Source of the DNA: Tethya wilhelma
Taxonomy: Eukaryota; Porifera; Demospongiae; Tethyida; Tethyidae
NCBI GenBank assembly: GCA_964030475.1
Contig: CAXIPT010000002.1
Location: 2,961,289-3,025,288 of the forward strand
DNA: 64,000 bases
Reading direction: 5' to 3'
The translations under genes were made by a program, and so were the position numbers. Positions 58,632 through 64,000 of this stretch are shown here, piece after piece. Under the pieces are notes generated by a model. It was not told the origin of the DNA and made no database searches. It was given only the letters and a program-made list of their open reading frames with translations. Position 1 is the stretch's first letter. Every line of letters starts with the position of its first letter.

Positions 58632-59615
58632 TAGCTTTATGTATTATTATTTGGCGGATGATGAGCGGCAAGCCTCGCAATCAGTATTTGACTATAATTT
58701 GATGAAATAACAAACATGACATGTATATAGCATGTAGGTATACAGTAACGATAGTTGGACAGTATAGTCAGGTGCCGAAAATTATTCAGAGACTTACTTT
58801 GTTTTACTTACTCGCAGCACCGGCTGCCCATTCCTATACATTGCTCAATATTATTATATATTATTTTAACTCTCAGTGTCGTATGTACAGTTAGTACATA
58901 TAGTAGGAATGGACCGACTGTCCGCGTGACACAATATGTAAAATGTTGGTCACTGCACAAATCTAGTCAAACCAAAGATAGAACAGTCTGATCTTCAAAC
59001 GGATAATTGTGAATGCTCAAAGCCTCTCCTGACAGATTACCAATTGCATGCAAAGCCTATAACTCACAAACACTTTCCTCAGCAGTCATATAGAGAGCAC
59101 TATTGGCAAGCCACCACAGTGTCATTTAGGTGCATGTGCATGTATTGTACAGATCATTGTGTTAATTCCACAAAAAGCTTAAGGAGAATCCATAATAATA
59201 ATTATTATTATGAAGGATCAAGAATATAAAAATGAAGTATAGTTATGTGCCAAAATGTATGTACCATTGGAGCACCGCTACATGTAGATCTTGATTATAC
59301 ATAGATATATAATATTAATATAGGCACTAATGTAACTAAAAAACTTTAATTTCAACAAAAATTTAATGAACTTTTTAAAATTAACTATAAAAACTAAATT
59401 ATTAATAAGCTGATTAATATAGAAGCCTAGCTCTACTCATAATGGGGGGATTACATGCACACGTGATAAAATTTGTTTTAAAAAATAATCAATTATTAAA
59501 ATTTATATAATTTTAAATAATTTTCTGACAATAATTGATGCATAATATTGATATTATAGTTGATGGAACCCAAAGAGTTTATTGTACTACTCATGACTAA
59601 AAATTATTATTATAT
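58632..59615. other. Spacer between NLR genes C and D
   Basis: Contains a minus-oriented copy of repeat family 2 (about 58890-59135) and a small MITE fragment near 59225-59265. No gene. Confidence 0.6.
58890..59135 (-). repeat. Dispersed repeat family 2, copy
   Basis: Reverse-complement copy sharing the catatagtaggaatggac end and the gacagattaccaattgcatg block with 34398-34590 and 37010-37425. Confidence 0.7.
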
Positions 59616-62600
59616 TTAAAAAAAACAAATGCGTTGGTCAGCTTGGTCTTGAGCTAACTTGAAAATTCTGGGACGTTTTGTTTGAATGGTTTTCAAAGTG
59701 CGGTTAAATTGCAGGGCAGTAGAAAGTGTCATTATATCAAACTGAGTGATACAAGACTCATTTATTTGTATTGTTTCCAATGTTTCATTAGAACAAATTA
59801 TTTTTCTCAGTGATAGTATATGATCCAGTGTGAGGCCACCCCTAAAACCAGAGAGTAGGGTCAGGGTAGTTAGATGAGAGTTTTTGCTCACTGCTGCACC
59901 GAGTGAAAGTGATCGAGGGCTAGGCCAAAAATCAGGGAAACTGAGTGTTAGATTGGTAAGGTTATTATTTTTTTCTAGCAGACTGACTGCCTTGTCAGTC
60001 CAATGCATAGTGCTACAAAGCACCAAACAGTCTAGAGATGATGGTGAAAGAACAGTCTCCAAAAACAATTTTGAGCTCTCAGATGAGGAGTCTTCCAGTT
60101 TGATGCTGATCTCCAGCTTTTTGAGACTGGATGATGGTGATACTAAACAAGATAAGGCTTCAATGTCAGAACAACTAGCTTTTGTGTCTGATATGTTAAG
60201 AACTAGCAAATTCTTGAAATGAGAAACATGAGTTTGCAGTGAATCAAAGAGTTTTACCAGTCCACCACTAGCTGGTTCATTATGGCTAATATTGAGTTCC
60301 TTTAACTCGGTCATGAGTGGGACTATATCAGCTAGTAGGTTAAATCCTGTTGATGTCAAATCACAATAGGATAAGTCTAATAACTGAACGTTTATGTATG
60401 TCCTTGGCTGAATTGTAGATACTTCACTCTTGGAAAAACACAACCCATGCTTTAGCATTTTGACTAATGTATCACCAAGTGACCTATTGTTACTCATTAC
60501 TAGTTTCCATGCACATTTGCCATTCATCAGTATGCAATAACCAACAGCATAACAGTCAAGTTCAGTAAGACTAGTATTTAGTGATGGAGAATCAGCATTA
60601 AAAACCACAAAATCTGACTCAAAATTAGCCTTTTCTTGTGCTTCATACAAACATTGAATCAAAAATGGAGTTATCCATCTACTGATACATGAGGTTTCAT
60701 CATAGTACTGATGGTAGGTTGAATGATTAACATGCATACGAAGTGTACGAACCCACTTAATTGCATGGAATCCAGTCAGACCAGCTACAAACTTCCAGAC
60801 AACATTCCAATAAGCATTTTCATAATAGTCTGCAAACACTTTCTGTTGATCATAAGGTGAAAGCTGAGAAATGTGAAAAGCGGCAAGAAACTCTTGGAGA
60901 GTGAGGTGTAAGAAACTATGAGAGACGAAATCTTTTCTATCTAGGTACAGTTCAGTCGGACAATTCATAAACCCAAAATGAACAAAGCTATTAGGAACAT
61001 CATGAAAGATTACCTTTTGTTTGGTAAGGCCTTGAAAGGCTTGCTCAGCTAGCAAGCAAAATGGTCTAAAGAGCTTTTCTGGAAGATTTTGCAATTTGTT
61101 AGGAAAAGGATCAATCAGTTGATCATCTTCAACTATATGTCGTTGCAATAAAACAAGGCTCAGTTCAATATACAGCTGAGTCATTGTCTGGGGTATAGGC
61201 CTATTAGATTTTCTATTGTGCCTGTAAATTTCTGCAGTTATGGCACAATTGAGGGGAATGTACATTAAGCTTCTAATCACTGGATATGTAGATATGTACA
61301 CCAAAAAGTTGGCTAATACGTTAGGTTGGGAAGAAAAGAAAGCTTCTACATATTGTTCAATATGTTCTTGAGTAAAGCCAATCACTTCAATTTCTTTATT
61401 CATTTTAGGACGGACTTTATACAGATCAGCAGTTGCAGAAGGACGACTAGCTACCAGCACTGTGCAATGGGAAAGGAAAGTACCTTTAATGAGCTTAGTG
61501 AATATAGAGCCTTTTTGAAGTAAAGCAGGGAGTTCGTCGAAGCCGTCTAGTATGAACAGCACATCCTTTCCTTCACATGCTTCAATCTTATCTGCTACAG
61601 ATTGCCGCACTTCTTCATTGTCATGATAACATAGGTCTTTTACACTCTTAGCATCTTGAACTTGCTTCTCACGTAAACGCAAAAGAATTACAAGTGAATA
61701 TTTTTTTGAAAATTCAATTTTATCCCACCTTTTGCAAAGCTCCCCTATACATGTGCTCTTCCCAACACCAGGTGCACCATACATATAGACACACTTCATA
61801 TCTTGCTGACCTTCAACTGGCTTGAGCACTTCTTCCAGTGAGATGGGCTCCTTTTTTTGAAGGATTTCATCAATATGTCCATGAAGTGTAGCTTTTGTGT
61901 ACTCATCTGCTTCTGAGCGACAGATTTGAGCACTCTTTATGAGAGCAAGATTGATGAATTTATTACATGTGAGGTTGGGGAACTTGTCTGAAGACACAAG
62001 AGCACTCTTGTACACTCCTTTGAGGTACATGGCATAGTGTTGAATGGGGTCTTGAAACCCTAAAAGAAAGGACCATGAACTAACTGTATACAAGGTGAAA
62101 ATAATAAGTATCTACCATTGTTCGTGTGGTCTTGTTCTCCGAGTACTTTACAAACTGCCTCAGCATACTCTCCTTTACCAGCTCCCACAAATGCTGTAAT
62201 CAGAGCTCCGTATGTAGCGTTAGGACCGAACTTTTGTTGCCACTTCTGTAAAGTAGCTCTTCTACAATTATAATAAAAGGCATAATATATTAAGTGAACT
62301 GTACATTGCAATTGCTCAGCTGTATTATAACTTATAAAGACTATGATAACTATTATTGTTCATTGTATAACTACAGTCAACAAAATTATAGCAGCTATAA
62401 GTGTAGCTTACGTTTGTAACGACAATTCTCTAGGATGTTTTTGTTTGATAGCTTCTATTTCAGGTTTGGTCAACTGAAGGTGTTCAGCTACATTTCCTTC
62501 CCACTCATACATGGACTCGGCAATGGTTCCAAGGTCCCTTTGGACACCATCATGATCATAGTCCAGTTTCTGGTCAAGTTTGAACTTATTCTTTTCAGGA

Positions 62601-62641
62601 ATGGAAGCAAAGTAGCTTTTCAGAGTAGGGATGGAAGCCAT
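59616..62641 (-). CDS. NLR gene D: complete DEATH-NACHT-LRR receptor, 939 aa
   Basis: Exons 62412-62641, 62116-62261 and 59616-62059. The splice sites are GTAAGC/ttgtag and GTAGAT/ttttag and the phases agree. Residues 1-125 form a death-fold domain (MASIPTLKSYFASIPEKNKF, HLQLTKPEIEAIKQKHP, LQKWQQKFGPNATY, AEAVCKVLGEQ). NACHT follows with GAPGVGKST at about 220-228, LDGFDELP and VASRPSA. Then come the winged-helix block, SHSFLHLTLQEFLAAFHISQ, and LRRs such as LLDLSYCDLTSTGFNLLADI to the stop. This is the tripartite layout described for expanded NLR families in sponges. The role would be cytosolic detection leading to death-domain signalling (family knowledge). It is the reference for judging the truncated neighbours. 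Confidence 0.94.
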
Positions 62642-64000
62642 GGCAACTTGAGGTCACTTTGAGTTCTGGTATGTTAAATTAGTACACTGCAGCTGATTCA
62701 GTAATGATTGAGTATATTATTGGTTATGCATGCATGTTATTTATTAATTAATAATAATAATTATTATAATCAACATAGTGTTACGTACTTATCATGGAAA
62801 TTAATGATTGGCTTGACAAATGTCCCATATAGACACATTTCCTGATTAAATTAATATTACATCTTATTATTAATATGGTCACGGATTCAGAAACTCTAGC
62901 AGAAGCGAGCTTATTCCCAATACGGTAGTATATACTGGGTACATGAATAGGAATGGCACGGATGGCCCATCAGTGCAATACAAATATTCAAGTGAATAAC
63001 TCTGCAAAAACTGAGCACTTGGCTCTAAATATGAAATAAAATTATTAATTGATCATGAGTCAAGACAGGGATATTGGTACGTGGGAACCTATTATACAAC
63101 AGTGCACTTTTTGTTCTTACTCCTTAACTAACTAACATTTTAACCACTTTACTAATTATTGATTATTAATTATATTAATAATTAGTGTCTACATAGGTCA
63201 AGTTTAATGGACAGAAAGCATATAAATACAGGCTTCGTGCCATAAAAGTGGGCGGGGCTGCTGAAAATTATGCAATGCCCAAGAGTATAGAATAGATTGC
63301 TGGATTCGCCTGAAATAAATTATGATGAGTATAGCACAATATTCTATTAGCTTCCTATTAAACCATACAAATGTATTATTCAGAAATTACTATTATGACA
63401 TCAGTCGGGCATTGATGATTAATTTTAAGTTTTATACTCGGATAATTTTTTATTAATGATAATCCACTTCACTTGACTCTGCAAAATGACTTCAACTTGC
63501 AAGTTCAAGAGAAACTTTGATCCTCAAAACTCTACATGCAATGCTTTAAACTTAGGTGCCCTAATTATCCCACGCCCCCTAGGGCTGCATGTTCAATAGT
63601 TCAAATCAGTGACTATACTAAAACTTACTTTATCCACTGAGACACGTGCTACAGTGTTCAGTATGTACCTGAATAATTTGTAGCTTTTCCTTACAAATTA
63701 AAGGTTCCAGGACACTGCACTAGCCTGAACTACTATAGAATCAAGGTTGTTTACTTTTTTGAACTGTAATAGGATTCACCCTTCCATAAGTTTAAAAACT
63801 ATGACGTCATAGCAATTAAATGATGCATATGCATAATATGTTGGACCGGTCGACCGACCAAGAGTGTATTAGGAAGAGTACGTAGCTGCGTAGACGTAGG
63901 CGGGCCAAGCTCAAGCTGCGTGATAGTGGCGTCATGACACGTAGTAGAACTTGTACTTGTCAAAACAATTAGTACTGCAGTTCTGCAGCAGCTGCTGGAA
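62642..64000. other. 5' flank of NLR gene D, no gene seen
   Basis: Promoter side of gene D and AT-rich spacer with ttattaat runs near 62740-62880 and 63160-63180. No coding exons or clear repeats noted. Confidence 0.5.

Noticed and set aside
1..64000. tRNA or rRNA genes, operons and ribosome binding sites
   Set aside because: None could be recognised. The gene structure is eukaryotic throughout.

Overview
This is a eukaryotic, animal genomic window. The genes have GT-AG introns and AT-rich spacers full of CA/GT microsatellites and small DNA transposons, and single N bases mark assembly joins (6113, 15504, 22512, 32114, 34397, 36650, 39548, 45324, 58523). The cluster of DEATH-NACHT-LRR immune receptor genes beside conserved metazoan genes (CHMP2, CCDC91, PIGN, a DEG/ENaC channel) best fits a demosponge, probably Amphimedon queenslandica or a relative. 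That assignment is inference from gene content, because no search could be run.

Layout. 1-2925 (+) holds most of an ESCRT-III CHMP2 gene, with a MITE in one intron. 3587-5395 (-) holds an unrecognised three-repeat protein and two exons of another unknown gene. 6203-15455 (-) is a coiled-coil CCDC91/p56-like trafficking adaptor in eleven phase-0 exons. Inside one of its introns, on the other strand, lie two tandemly duplicated secreted cysteine-rich genes (10123-11106 and 12226-13721). The second has a 39-bp Thr-rich minisatellite and a 13-bp frameshifting difference. 15504-17534 (+) is a 5'-truncated PIGN (GPI ethanolamine phosphate transferase 1) in one long exon.

18567-30561 (+) is a four-exon gene for a membrane protein with two TGF-beta-receptor-like three-finger domains, one transmembrane helix and a short tail without a kinase. 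This BAMBI-like arrangement is the most interesting gene here. Its last exon recurs, inverted, at 43511-43824, and once more as a decayed copy at 42350-42660.

31272-62641 is an NLR cluster. It has a broken gene A (-, 32303-34396), gene B (+, 39549-42006), gene C (-, 50590-58508, with a 5.3-kb transposon-filled intron), the complete gene D (-, 59616-62641), and a fragment near 49190-49400. A DEG/ENaC-type channel (47252-48793, -) and a CACTA-like element (45501-47058) lie between them.

Much of the large-scale symmetry from 28.7 to 45.3 kb coincides with the N joins: an exact 1,030-bp direct repeat on both sides of one N, and two inverted repeats ending exactly at an N. It should be treated as possible haplotype or contig-joining artefact until tested with long reads. 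Functionally the genes are mostly unrelated (membrane remodelling, Golgi/endosome sorting, GPI anchors, signalling and innate sensing). The NLR block is the one clear gene-family cluster.
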